From positions 806,001 to 870,000 of the forward strand of contig NZ_CP107960.1 in the NCBI RefSeq assembly GCF_036077095.1: a stretch of 64,000 nt of DNA, written 5' to 3'. The notes under the pieces were generated by a model. The model was not told where the DNA came from and did no database searches. It worked only from the letters and a program-made list of their open reading frames with translations. This stretch comes from Streptomyces sp. NBC_00376. Its GTDB lineage: Bacteria; Actinomycetota; Actinomycetes; Streptomycetales; Streptomycetaceae. Positions 44,250 through 52,589 of this stretch are shown one piece after another; position 1 is the stretch's first letter; the number at the start of each line of letters is the position of its first letter. The translations under genes and the position numbers were made by a program.

Positions 44250-45017
44250 ATGTCGGAATGGCTTGTTCTCGCCCTCGCCATGGTCGCGGCCAGCGCCGTC
44301 GTGCTGACCATCGCCGTACTCAACAACCGCCGGATCGGGGAGGACGACGACCCGTCCGAGACTCCTGACGTCATCGAGTACATGACGATGATGATCGGCG
44401 TGGTCTACGCGATCGTGCTGGGCCTCGCCATCGCGGGCGTCTGGGAGGGACGTGGCGCCGCGCAGGAATACGTACGTCAGGAGGCCCAGGCACTGCACGA
44501 GGTGAGTGTCCGCTCCGCCGTCTACCCGGCCGAGGTGCGCTCCCGCATCCGCGCCGATGTCGACGCCTACGTCCACCACGTCGTCAACGACGAGTGGCGG
44601 GCGATGAGCGAGCACGGCAGCCTCACCCCCGAAGGGACCCGCCTGCTGGCCAAGGTGCGCGCCGATGTCACCCAGTACCGGCCGAGGAACGACCACGAGG
44701 GGCAGGCATATCAGCCACTGGTCGACGAGGTGGCCGCGGCCGACGACTCGCGCAGCGCACGCGGGCAGAGCGCCGGTGCGACCATGCCGGGCGTGGTCTG
44801 GTTCGGCCTGATCATCGGAGCCCTGGTGACCATCGGGCTGATGTTCACGTTGCAGATCCGCAGAACGTTCCGCGAACTCCTGCTGGCCGGCCTCTTCAGT
44901 GTTCTGATCGCCTTTCTGCTGTTCCTGATCTGGGACTTCGACTCCCCCTTCGGGCGGGGCATCTCGGCCACCGCGGCACCGTTCCTCGATCTGTTCCCCC
45001 GCGCCGCGGGCGGCTAG
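44250..45017 (+). CDS. DUF4239-family membrane protein
   Basis: The 255-residue protein starts at ATG 44250 after GGAGG. It has an N-terminal helix (WLVLALAMVAASAVVLTIAV), a second (MTMMIGVVYAIVLGLAIAGV), a soluble helical domain (about 80-165) and two C-terminal helices (VVWFGLIIGALVTIGLMFTL and LLLAGLFSVLIAFLLFLIWD). Length and layout match DUF4239 (bestrophin-like in some databases), which has no established function. The second gene of the unit with the polyproline protein. Confidence 0.82.
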   Translation: MSEWLVLALAMVAASAVVLTIAVLNNRRIGEDDDPSETPDVIEYMTMMIGVVYAIVLGLAIAGVWEGRGAAQEYVRQEAQALHEVSVRSAVYPAEVRSRIRADVDAYVHHVVNDEWRAMSEHGSLTPEGTRLLAKVRADVTQYRPRNDHEGQAYQPLVDEVAAADDSRSARGQSAGATMPGVVWFGLIIGALVTIGLMFTLQIRRTFRELLLAGLFSVLIAFLLFLIWDFDSPFGRGISATAAPFLDLFPRAAGG

Positions 45018-45036
45018 CGGTCCGTCAGAACGCGGC

Positions 45037-45083
45037 CGGAGTGCGCCGCTCGGGCGAACCCGGAGCCCGAGTGGCGCACTCCG
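45037..45083 (+). terminator. 19-bp hairpin after the DUF4239 gene
   Basis: Arms 45037-45055 and 45065-45083 pair over 19 bases with one G-T pair and a 9-base loop, 20 bases after the stop codon. Confidence 0.8.
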
Positions 45084-45192
45084 ATCGCGGGCGGTATGCA
45101 CGGCTCCTAGCGTTTGGCACGTCGAGGTGCATTTCTGACGCTTTGTGGAAACTCGTTCCGCAAGTGCTCCTCGGGGATCCGGAGGCTCACCC

Positions 45193-45723
45193 ATGCGCGC
45201 AATAGGCGTCGCACCCGTCGCCCTGCTAGGCGCCGCCGCTCTCGCCCTGACCGCTCCGTCCGCAGCCGCGTACGGAACGACGTCGGGAGGCGCGTCCTCC
45301 GCGACCGGATTCACCGTCACCCCGTCGGTGATCACGCCGGGAAGCCGGGTCACCCTGGCCGCCCGGGGGTGCTCCACAACCGCAACCGCCGGCTCGGCCG
45401 TCTTCGACACCGTCACCATCCCCGCGGGTGGCACAGGAGCGGCCACGGTCGACTGGGACGCGAGACCCGGCGCCTCCTACGAAGTGACGTTCATCTGCAG
45501 CACGTCGCCCGACCCCACGGCGAAGTCCGGTCTCACGATCGCCGCGGCTCCCGCACCGGCCACCCGTCCCGCGGTGGCCCCGGCCGGTGCGCAGGGCGGG
45601 CTCGGCGGCGGCATCGGCACGATGAACACGGTGGAGATCGCCGCCGGGGCGGCGTCGGCGGTGGCAGCGGTCGCCGGCTCCGTCCTGGTGGTACGCCGTC
45701 GCAGGGAGCGCCGCTCGCACTGA
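45193..45723 (+). CDS. Exported protein with C-terminal membrane anchor
   Basis: The 176-residue protein has a signal peptide (MRAIGVAPVALLGAAALALT, cleavage near SAAA), an Ig-like or beta-sandwich part (TGFTVTPSVITPGSRVTLAA, with a Cys pair at RGCSTTAT and FICSTSPD that could form a disulfide), an Ala/Pro linker, and a C-terminal helix (AAGAASAVAAVAGSVLVVRR) with a basic end RRRRERRSH. This is a cell-surface protein with an outside domain. Proteins of this shape are common in streptomycetes without known function. Flanked by strong hairpins, so a single-gene unit. ATG 45193 after GGAGG. Confidence 0.75.
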   Translation: MRAIGVAPVALLGAAALALTAPSAAAYGTTSGGASSATGFTVTPSVITPGSRVTLAARGCSTTATAGSAVFDTVTIPAGGTGAATVDWDARPGASYEVTFICSTSPDPTAKSGLTIAAAPAPATRPAVAPAGAQGGLGGGIGTMNTVEIAAGAASAVAAVAGSVLVVRRRRERRSH

Positions 45724-45748
45724 CAGCAGGGTAGGTGCCGACCGAGAA

Positions 45749-45783
45749 GTCGCCCCGGGTCCCGTCGCGGGACCCGGGGCGAC
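45749..45783 (+). terminator. Perfect 16-bp hairpin after the surface protein gene
   Basis: Arms 45749-45764 and 45768-45783 with a 3-base loop, followed by GGGCGTTTC. Confidence 0.8.
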
Positions 45784-45930
45784 GGGCGTTTCGGGCCGGT
45801 CCCGACGCCGGGGCCGAAGCGCCCGGCCCCGGACGGTTCTGCACCCGATGGAGGGATCCCCGGCGGGGCATCCGGCAGCCCCGGCCGAGGCCGTGCCGCA
45901 GCCCGCTCCAAAGTGGGCCCGAGCAGCGGA

Positions 45931-45936
45931 TAGCCT
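45931..45936 (+). promoter_or_regulatory. -10 element for a leaderless stress-protein transcript
   Basis: TAGCCT, then seven bases, then GTG 45944; no ribosome site. This is the spacing of leaderless mRNAs. Confidence 0.4.
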
Positions 45937-45943
45937 CACTGCC

Positions 45944-46405
45944 GTGACAGAACCGCAGCCTCATAAGTTCGAACGTGGCACAGACGGCCCGAAAGTGATC
46001 GTCGCAGGCCTCGACGGGTCCGATTCCTCCATGCGTGCCGCGGCCTACGCTGCGGGGCTCGCCCGCCGCCAGGGCGCCATGCTCGCCCTCGTCTACGTCC
46101 AGCCGGTGCTGCCCGCAGGGGCCGCGCTGGGTGCACCGATCGCCGATACGACCGGCGAGGTCGCGGAGGGACTGGTGAGCGAGATCCGGGAGTCGACCCG
46201 ACGGGTGAAGGAAATATGGGACGTGCGCTGGGAGTTCCACACCTTCCGCGGCGACCCCTACAACGGGCTCGTGACCGCGGCGGACGAACTGAAGGCGGAC
46301 GCCGTGGTCGTGGGCGCGTCGGAATCGGCCGGACACAGGTTCATCGGCTCGGTCGCGATCCGGCTGGTGAAGGCGGGCCGTTGGCCCGTCACGGTGGTCC
46401 CGTAG
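45944..46405 (+). CDS. Universal stress protein family
   Basis: The 153-residue protein is a single UspA domain: KVIVAGLDGSDSSMRAAAYA with the Asp of the nucleotide pocket, GAMLALVYVQPVLPAG, and the C-terminal ATP-type signature VVVGASESAGHRFIGSVAIR with PVTVVP. The glycine-rich loop G-x2-x-x-G-x9-G is largely kept, so nucleotide binding is plausible. GTG 45944 is preferred because a longer frame upstream is Pro/Ala-rich and the leaderless promoter fits here. Neighbouring permease gene follows after 110 bases. Confidence 0.88.
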   Translation: MTEPQPHKFERGTDGPKVIVAGLDGSDSSMRAAAYAAGLARRQGAMLALVYVQPVLPAGAALGAPIADTTGEVAEGLVSEIRESTRRVKEIWDVRWEFHTFRGDPYNGLVTAADELKADAVVVGASESAGHRFIGSVAIRLVKAGRWPVTVVP

Positions 46406-46514
46406 GCGCCGCGGAATCCTTCACTCCGACGGACGGCACGCCTTCCTCCGCACCGGCTCCGCCTGGGCCATCATGAGCGCCCGTCAGGGACAGCCGTCAG
46501 CGGAGAGGTGACTC

Positions 46515-47957
46515 ATGGCAAGGCTCCGAGTGGGCGAGGGTGTGCTGCGCCGCAAGCCGATCGAGCGGATCGACGAAAAAGGGCCTGCGGGGGAAGCCAC
46601 CACTCAGCTCACCAGAACGCTCGGGCTGTGGCAGCTCACGGCCATCGGCGTGGGCGGCATCATCGGCGCGGGCATCTTCACCCTCGCCGGCACGGTGGCG
46701 AACGGTACCGCCGGTCCCGCCGTCCTGGTCTCGTTCCTGATCGCGGGTGTGGCGAGTGCCGCGGCCGCGTTCAGCTACGCGGAGTTCGCGGGCCTCATCC
46801 CGAAGGCCGGCTCCGCCTACACCTACGGGTACGCGGTGCTCGGCGAGCTGGTGGGCTGGTTCATCGGCTGGGACCTGCTGCTGGAGTACACGGCGATCGT
46901 GGCGGTGGTCGCGATCGGCATCTCCGGCTACTTCAGCTTCCTGCTCGGGGAGATGGGGCTCGAAGTGCCGAAGTGGATGCTGGGCGCGCCCGGCACCGGC
47001 GACGGCCACAAGGTGGACCTGTTCGCCGCGCTGCTCTGTCTGCTCGTCGCGTACCTGCTCACCCTCGGCATCAAGAACGCGGCCCGCTTCGAGACGGTCG
47101 TGGTCGTCCTGAAGGTCCTCGTCGTCCTGCTGGTCATCGGCGTCGGTGTGTTCCACATCAACACCGCCAACTACACCCCGTTCTTCCCGTTCGGGATCAG
47201 CGGAGCCTTCACCGGTGCGGCCACGGTGTTCTTCGCGGTGTTCGGGTACGACGCCATGTCGACGGCGGCCGAGGAGTCCAAGGACGCCCAGCGCCACATG
47301 CCGAAGGCGATCCTGTACTCCCTCGGGATCTCCATGGTGCTCTACGTGGCGGCGTGCCTGGTACTGACGGGAATGCAGAGCTACAAGGACATCGACCCGG
47401 AGTCCGGGTTCTCCACGGCCTTCAAGTCGGTGGGGCTCGACCGGCTCGCCGATGTGATCGCGGTGGGCGCGATCATCGGCATCCTCACGGTGATGTTCAC
47501 CTTCATGCTCGGCGTGACCCGGGTGTGGTTCTCGATGAGCCGTGACGGGCTGCTGCCGAAGTGGTTCGCCAAGACCCACCCGACCCGGCACGTGCCGACC
47601 CGGGTGACCTGGATCGTCGGTGGCGCCTCGGCCCTGATCGCCGGGTTCCTGCCGATCGGCGAGGCCGCCGAGCTGACCAACATCGGCATTCTGCTGGCGT
47701 TCGTCGTGGTGTGCATCGCGGTGATCGTGCTGCGCTACAAGCAGCCGGAGCTGCCGCGCACGTTCCGCACCCCCGGGATGCCGTTCGTCCCGGCGCTCGG
47801 GGTGGTGTTCTCGATCTGGCTGATCACCTTCCTCCAGTGGCAGACCTGGGTGCGTTTCGTGGTCTGGTTCCTGATCGGTCTGGTCATCTACTTCGGCTAC
47901 TCGTACCGGAAGTCGAACATGGCGAACACCTCCGCAACGGGGACGGGGACGGGCTGA
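46515..47957 (+). CDS. APC-superfamily cationic-amino-acid-type permease
   Basis: The 480-residue protein has 12 predicted membrane helices and the APC opening signature LWQLTAIGVGGIIGAGIFTL (G-x-G-I-I-G-A-G-I-F), then FSYAEFAGLIPKAGSAYTYG and FFAVFGYDAMSTAAEESKDA, characteristic of the cationic amino acid transporter (YfnA-like) branch. It imports amino acids by proton symport; the exact substrate is not readable. ATG 46515 follows GAGAGG. Single-gene unit. Confidence 0.92.
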   Translation: MARLRVGEGVLRRKPIERIDEKGPAGEATTQLTRTLGLWQLTAIGVGGIIGAGIFTLAGTVANGTAGPAVLVSFLIAGVASAAAAFSYAEFAGLIPKAGSAYTYGYAVLGELVGWFIGWDLLLEYTAIVAVVAIGISGYFSFLLGEMGLEVPKWMLGAPGTGDGHKVDLFAALLCLLVAYLLTLGIKNAARFETVVVVLKVLVVLLVIGVGVFHINTANYTPFFPFGISGAFTGAATVFFAVFGYDAMSTAAEESKDAQRHMPKAILYSLGISMVLYVAACLVLTGMQSYKDIDPESGFSTAFKSVGLDRLADVIAVGAIIGILTVMFTFMLGVTRVWFSMSRDGLLPKWFAKTHPTRHVPTRVTWIVGGASALIAGFLPIGEAAELTNIGILLAFVVVCIAVIVLRYKQPELPRTFRTPGMPFVPALGVVFSIWLITFLQWQTWVRFVVWFLIGLVIYFGYSYRKSNMANTSATGTGTG

Positions 47958-48135
47958 TCGGGTGATCGGGCGCCGGCTGCCGGGCCGCCGCCCGACCGTT
48001 CACCGCACCATTCGCCGCACTGTGCGACCGCTCGTCGCACGAGGCCGCCCACCGCCTGTTCCTCGGCGCCCCGATGCGTTCGTATACGCCAGTCGGCAGC
48101 GAAGCCGCAGGGCCTCGGTGGAAAGGGCGTTCACG

Positions 48136-48705
48136 ATGACCATCACGACGACCGATGAGCGGACCCTCGCGGATCTGCAGCGGGAACACGGGCCCGCCCT
48201 CCTGCATTTCCTGCTCGGTCTGACCTTCGGCGACCGGCAGCGCGCCGAGGACCTGCTCCAGGAGACCCTGGTCCGGGCCTGGCAGCATCCGGAGGCCTTC
48301 GACGCCCCGTACGACTCGATGAGGCCCTGGCTCTTCACGGTCGCGCGGCGGCTCGCGATCGACGCGCGCCGCTCCAGGCAGGCCCGGCCGACCGAGGTCG
48401 GCGACGCCGTGCTGGAGACCACCCCGGCCGGCGAGGACCCCGCCGACGCCACGGTCTCGGCACTCGACGTACGCGACGCGGTACGCACCCTCGGTCCGGA
48501 GCACCGCGCGGTCCTCGTCCAGATGTACTTCCGCGGGCTCACCGTGGACGAGACGGCCCGGGTTCTCGGCATTCCGGTGGGCACGGTCAAGTCGCGTTCC
48601 TACTACGCGCTGCGCCGGCTCTCCCACAACCTCCCCGGCTACTCCAGCAGGTCCTCCTCGCGCAGCAGGGCGAGCAGCGAGACGGCCTCCGCGGCCTCCA
48701 CGTAG
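48136..48705 (+). CDS. ECF-subfamily RNA polymerase sigma factor
   Basis: The 189-residue protein has sigma region 2 (LLHFLLGLTFGDRQRAEDLL, QETLVRAWQHPEAF, MRPWLFTVARRLAIDARRSR) and region 4 (EHRAVLVQMYFRGLTVDETA, RVLGIPVGTVKSRSYYALRR). The final 23 residues (SSRSSSRSRASSETASAAST) are low complexity and come from DNA shared with the gene on the other strand. ATG 48136. It probably belongs with the zinc anti-sigma gene that converges on and overlaps its end. Target promoters unknown. Confidence 0.92.
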   Translation: MTITTTDERTLADLQREHGPALLHFLLGLTFGDRQRAEDLLQETLVRAWQHPEAFDAPYDSMRPWLFTVARRLAIDARRSRQARPTEVGDAVLETTPAGEDPADATVSALDVRDAVRTLGPEHRAVLVQMYFRGLTVDETARVLGIPVGTVKSRSYYALRRLSHNLPGYSSRSSSRSRASSETASAAST

Positions 48706-48836
48706 TCGGCGGCGCAGCGGTCGCAGGACTGCAGATGGCGGGAGACCGTGCGGGTCTCGCCCGCCGGGAGCGCGTCGAGTACGTAGGCGCCCAGCGCATG
48801 GCGCACGTGCGGGCCCTCCCCGGGATCGGCGGTCAT
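48639..48836 (-). CDS. Zinc-finger anti-sigma factor (ZAS-type), antisense to the sigma gene end
   Basis: The 65-residue protein (start ATG 48836 after GAGGA; 48860 also possible) has the zf-HC2 core LGAYVLDALPAGETRTVSRH followed by LQSCDRCAADYVEA, that is H-x3-C-x2-C, the zinc site of anti-sigma factors such as RsrA. It ends LLALLREEDLLE without a membrane helix, so it would be soluble and possibly redox-sensitive. It is on the opposite strand, overlapping the last 67 bases of the ECF sigma gene; normally the pair is co-directional. Confidence 0.75.
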   Translation of the reverse strand: MTADPGEGPHVRHALGAYVLDALPAGETRTVSRHLQSCDRCAADYVEAAEAVSLLALLREEDLLE

Positions 48837-48961
48837 CGCATCCTCGTGTCGTCGACGCATCCGGTGGTGACGGATCCTGTCCTTCTGGCCACGCGGGGCG
48901 CGCTCCCCCGGTTCAATGCTCCGTGAAGCGCGGTACCGAACAGAGAAAGAGGCGAGACGGG

Positions 48962-49480
48962 ATGTGCCCGGAGCGTCAGGATGGAACCGGTGGGGCCGGG
49001 CTGCAGGTCCCGATGGCCTGGATGTACGCGGAGTACATCGCCGATGAACTGCTGCGGACCGGCGATCTGATGGAGCCGTCCACACTGGAGTACCGAGCGG
49101 GGCGCGATGCCCTCGCTCTCACCATATTCCTCTCGGACGGCGCGGTGGCCGATGCGCTGCCCGCGGCCCGGCTGGACGAGCTGCGCCTGCTGACGGCCTA
49201 CGGAGCGACGTGGTGCGGCTGGGTCCGTGAGCGGCTGGACGCGCTCGACGCGGCCCCGGTGTCCGGCACGGCGGGCCCGGATCCCGATCTGGCCCTGGCC
49301 CGCGCGGCCTGGCGCTGGCTGGAGGAGACCGAGCTGCTCGCGGCCGACCTCGACGCCATCGCGCCGCCGCCCTGGGAGCCGGCGGGAGACGGGCCGGACG
49401 CGGAGGAGGCGGCCCAGGTGTGGACGCCGGCCTGGCAACTGGGGCTGCCGCTGGGGCATCTGGCGATCCATCTCCACTGA
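48962..49480 (+). CDS. Hypothetical protein
   Basis: The protein has 172 residues from ATG 48962 (behind AGAGGCGA; GTG 48923 is an alternative). It is rich in Trp and acidic residues: VPMAWMYAEYIADELLRTGD, ATWCGWVRERLDALDAA, WRWLEETELLAADLDAIAPP and WTPAWQLGLPLGHLAIHL. No signal peptide, membrane helix or known motif is visible. It lies between the sigma/anti-sigma pair and the kinase gene that converges on it. Function unknown. Confidence 0.65.
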   Translation: MCPERQDGTGGAGLQVPMAWMYAEYIADELLRTGDLMEPSTLEYRAGRDALALTIFLSDGAVADALPAARLDELRLLTAYGATWCGWVRERLDALDAAPVSGTAGPDPDLALARAAWRWLEETELLAADLDAIAPPPWEPAGDGPDAEEAAQVWTPAWQLGLPLGHLAIHLH

Positions 49481-49499
49481 CAGGGACCCGGTCGGCCGG

Positions 49500-50690
49500 T
49501 CAGGAACCGTGCACCCCGGCACGGTACTTCGGCAGTCGTACGGTGATCTTCATCCCGGCGCCGATGCCCGTCTCGATGACGAGGCCGTAGTCGTCCCCGT
49601 ACACCTGGCGCAGCCGTTCGTCGACGTTGAGCAGCCCGATTCCGGTGGAGTGGCCGCCCTCGCCCCGCAGGATGTGGCGCAGGCGCTCCGGGTCCATTCC
49701 GGTGCCGTCGTCCTCGATGACGACCTCGGCCTCGGAGCCGGCGTCCAGGGCGCTGATGGTGATGCGGCTGGAGGTGACGGCCCCTTCGAGGCCGTGCTTG
49801 ACGGCGTTCTCGACGAGCGGCTGGAGACAGAGGAACGGCAGGGCGACGGGCAGTACCTCGGGGGCGACCTGGAGGGTGACCAGGAGCCGTTCGCCGAAGC
49901 GGGCGCGTACCAGTGCCAGGTACTGGTCGATGGAGTGGAGTTCGTCGGCGAGGGTGGTGAAGTCGCCGTGGCTGCGGAACGAGTAGCGGGTGAAGTCGGC
50001 GAATTCCAGCAGGAGTTCGCGGGCCCGTTCCGGGTCCGTGCGGACGAACGAGGCTATGGCGGCGAGCGAGTTGAAGATGAAGTGCGGGGAGATCTGGGCC
50101 CGCAGCGCTCTGATCTCGGCCTCGATGAGCTGAGTGCGGGAGCGGTCGAGCTCGGCAAGTTCCAGCTGTACGCAGACCCAGCGGGCCACCTCTCCGGCGG
50201 CGCGCGCCAGCACCGCGGATTCGCGCGGGGCGTAGGCGATCAGGGTGCCCAGTACCCGGTTGTCGACGGTGAGCGGCACGGCGACGGCCCAGCGCAGCGG
50301 GCAGTCCAGGTCGTCGCAGTCGCTGCGGAAGGCGGTGTCCCGGCCGCTGGCGAGCAGGTCGCGCACCTGGTCCATGACGTGGCGGCCGTGGTGCTCGCCC
50401 TCGCCGTCCCAGACGAGGACCCGGTCGCGGTCGGTGAGGCAGAGCGCCTCCGTGCCGAGCAGGGAGCGCAGCCGGCGGGCGGACCTGCGGGCGCTCTCCT
50501 CGGTGAGCCCGGCGCGCAGCGGGGGCGCGGCGAGCGAGGCGGTGTGCAGGGTCTCGAAGGTGGCGTGCTCGACGGGGGTCCCGACGTCGCTGGTGCGCAG
50601 GGGCCGGGCGGTGCGGCGGCCGAGCAGGAAACCCGCGCCGAGCAGCAGCAGGGCGAGCAGGACGAGTGCGGCGTATCCGGCGCTCGTCAT
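49500..50690 (-). CDS. LytS-type sensor histidine kinase
   Basis: The 396-residue protein has one N-terminal membrane helix (YAALVLLALLLLGAGFLLG), a GAF-like sensor domain (about 55-185), the His_kinase phosphoacceptor motif AQISPHFIFNSLAAIASFVR (His in SPHF), and a HATPase domain with LVENAVKHG and IEDDGTGMD, GIGLLNVDERL. Length and motifs place it with the LytS/YpdA family, which pairs with LytTR regulators. It is the last gene of a four-gene operon and overlaps the symporter gene by ATGA (50687-50690). Confidence 0.92.
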   Translation of the reverse strand: MTSAGYAALVLLALLLLGAGFLLGRRTARPLRTSDVGTPVEHATFETLHTASLAAPPLRAGLTEESARRSARRLRSLLGTEALCLTDRDRVLVWDGEGEHHGRHVMDQVRDLLASGRDTAFRSDCDDLDCPLRWAVAVPLTVDNRVLGTLIAYAPRESAVLARAAGEVARWVCVQLELAELDRSRTQLIEAEIRALRAQISPHFIFNSLAAIASFVRTDPERARELLLEFADFTRYSFRSHGDFTTLADELHSIDQYLALVRARFGERLLVTLQVAPEVLPVALPFLCLQPLVENAVKHGLEGAVTSSRITISALDAGSEAEVVIEDDGTGMDPERLRHILRGEGGHSTGIGLLNVDERLRQVYGDDYGLVIETGIGAGMKITVRLPKYRAGVHGS

Positions 50691-52168
50691 CGGTGCCTCC
50701 CCGACGTCAGTGCTTCGGGCAGGTGGAAGCGGGTCATGGCGGCGTTGGTGCCCGGGGGTATCCGGCCGGGGGTGGCGAGGGACACCAGGATCATCGCGAG
50801 GAAGCCGACCGGCACCGACCAGACTGCGGGCCAGGCGAGCAGGGAGTGCGGCCAGCCCGGCGGGCGGACCGCGCCGCTGACGGTGATGGCGACGGACAGG
50901 AACGCGGAGCCGCCGCCGAGCAGCAGTCCGGCGATGGCGCCGGGCGGGGTGAGCCGCCGCCACCAGATACCGAGGACCAGCAGCGGGCAGAAGGAGGATG
51001 CGGAGACGGCGAACGCCATGCCCACGGAGTCGGCCACCGGCACCCGGCTGACGATCAGCGAACCGGCCAGCGGTACGCACATGGCGAGGACGGTGGCCAG
51101 CCGGAAGTGCCGTACCCCGCGCGAGGGCAGGACGTCCTGGGTGATGACCCCGGCGACGGCCATGGTGAGCCCGGAGGCGGTCGACAGGAACGCGGCGAAC
51201 GCGCCGCCCGCGATGAGCGCGCCGAGCAGGTCCCCGCCGAGTCCGCCGACGATCCGGCCGGGGAGCAGCAGCACGGCGGCGTCCGCGTCCCCGCCGTGGA
51301 TCAGCTCGGGGGCGTACAGCCTGCCCAGGGCTCCGTAGACCGGGGGCAGCAGGTAGAACACGCCGATGAGGGCGAGGACGGCGACCGTGGTGCGCCGGGC
51401 GTCGCGGCCGTTGGGGCTGGTGTAGAAGCGGACCACGACGTGCGGCAGCCCCATGGTGCCGAGGAAGGTCGCGACGATCAGCCCGTAGGTGGCGTACAGC
51501 GGGTGGTCGGCGCGGAAGACGGAGAGCTGCTCGTCGAAGCTGACGCGGGGGCGCCCGTCGCCCTGCCAGGCGAGCACCAGGAAGATCGCGGGGACCAGGA
51601 GCGCGGTCAGTTTCAGCCAGTACTGGAAGACCTGGACGAAGGTGATGGAGCGCATGCCGCCCGCGGCGACGGCGATGACGACGACGGAAGCCACGAGCAC
51701 GTCGCCGAGCCAGCCGGGCGCCCCGGTGAGGATCTTGAGCGTCAGCCCCGCGCCCTGGAGCTGCGGTACGAGGTAGAGCCAGCCCGCCGCGACCACGAAG
51801 ACGCTGACCAGTCTGCGCACCTGCCGTGATTCCAGCCTTCCTTCGGCGAAGTCGGGCAGTGTGTACGCCCCCGAGCGGCGCAGTGGTGCGGCGACGAAGA
51901 CCAGCAGCACCAGATAGCCCGCGGTGTAGCCGACCGGGTACCAGAGCATGTCCGGGCCGTGCACCAGCACCAGGCCGGCGATGCCGAGGAAGGAGGCGGC
52001 GGAGAGGTATTCGCCGCTGATGGCGGCGGCGTTGAGCCGGGGCCGTACGGTGCGCGAGGCGACGTAGAAGTCGGAGGTGGTGCGGGAGATGCGCAGTCCG
52101 AAGCCGCCGACGAGGACAGTCGCGAGGACGACGGCGGCGACCGCCGCCACCGCGTACGTACGGCTCAC
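50687..52168 (-). CDS. SSS-family sodium:solute symporter (acetate/monocarboxylate type)
   Basis: The 493-residue protein has about 13 membrane helices and the ActP/MctC signature: RISRTTSDFYVASRTVRPRL, NAAAISGEYLSAASFLGIAG, GLPHVVVRFYTSPNGRDARR and SVGMAFAVSASSFCPLLVLG. Relatives import acetate, propionate or pyruvate. It starts at GTG 52168 and overlaps both neighbours by four bases (GTGA with the DUF485 gene, ATGA with the kinase), so all are translated together. I infer a small carboxylic acid as substrate, sensed by the adjacent two-component pair. Confidence 0.9.
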   Translation of the reverse strand: MSRTYAVAAVAAVVLATVLVGGFGLRISRTTSDFYVASRTVRPRLNAAAISGEYLSAASFLGIAGLVLVHGPDMLWYPVGYTAGYLVLLVFVAAPLRRSGAYTLPDFAEGRLESRQVRRLVSVFVVAAGWLYLVPQLQGAGLTLKILTGAPGWLGDVLVASVVVIAVAAGGMRSITFVQVFQYWLKLTALLVPAIFLVLAWQGDGRPRVSFDEQLSVFRADHPLYATYGLIVATFLGTMGLPHVVVRFYTSPNGRDARRTTVAVLALIGVFYLLPPVYGALGRLYAPELIHGGDADAAVLLLPGRIVGGLGGDLLGALIAGGAFAAFLSTASGLTMAVAGVITQDVLPSRGVRHFRLATVLAMCVPLAGSLIVSRVPVADSVGMAFAVSASSFCPLLVLGIWWRRLTPPGAIAGLLLGGGSAFLSVAITVSGAVRPPGWPHSLLAWPAVWSVPVGFLAMILVSLATPGRIPPGTNAAMTRFHLPEALTSGRHR

Positions 52169-52527
52169 TGTGCGGGGCGGCCTTCCACGAGCCGGGCGAA
52201 GTCGCGTTCGTTGCGCTCGGCCCGTCGCACGTACCACCAGGCGATCAGGGTGAGCGGCGGGTAGGCGGCGAAGCCGAGGACCGCCCAGACGAGCGCGGCG
52301 CTGTGCAGGGCCTCGAAGACCAGCGGCAGCGTCCCGACGACCACGGCGAGGACGGTGAACGCGGTGAGCCCGGCCCGCAGTTGGCTGCGCATCAGCGAAC
52401 GGACGTAGGCGCCGCCGAGCGCAGTCTGCTCGTCGATCTCCGACTGGGTGCGGTAGCGCGGCAGCGGGCGCACCCGCCGGGGCTCCCCCGTCACCACTTC
52501 GCGCCGGGGCGCTGGCTCTGCGGACAT
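52165..52527 (-). CDS. DUF485-type small membrane protein, symporter companion
   Basis: The 120-residue protein has a charged N terminus and two membrane helices (AGLTAFTVLAVVVGTLPLVF and SAALVWAVLGFAAYPPLTLI) followed by WWYVRRAERNERDFARLVEG, matching the DUF485 partner (YjcH) of acetate permeases. It overlaps the symporter start by GTGA (52165-52168). It probably stabilises or assists the symporter. Confidence 0.85.
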   Translation of the reverse strand: MSAEPAPRREVVTGEPRRVRPLPRYRTQSEIDEQTALGGAYVRSLMRSQLRAGLTAFTVLAVVVGTLPLVFEALHSAALVWAVLGFAAYPPLTLIAWWYVRRAERNERDFARLVEGRPAQ

Positions 52528-52589
52528 GGGCCCGGAGTGTATGCGGCGCCGGACCGCCGTGGGAAGGGCCGGATCCTGGTCGGCGCTGG

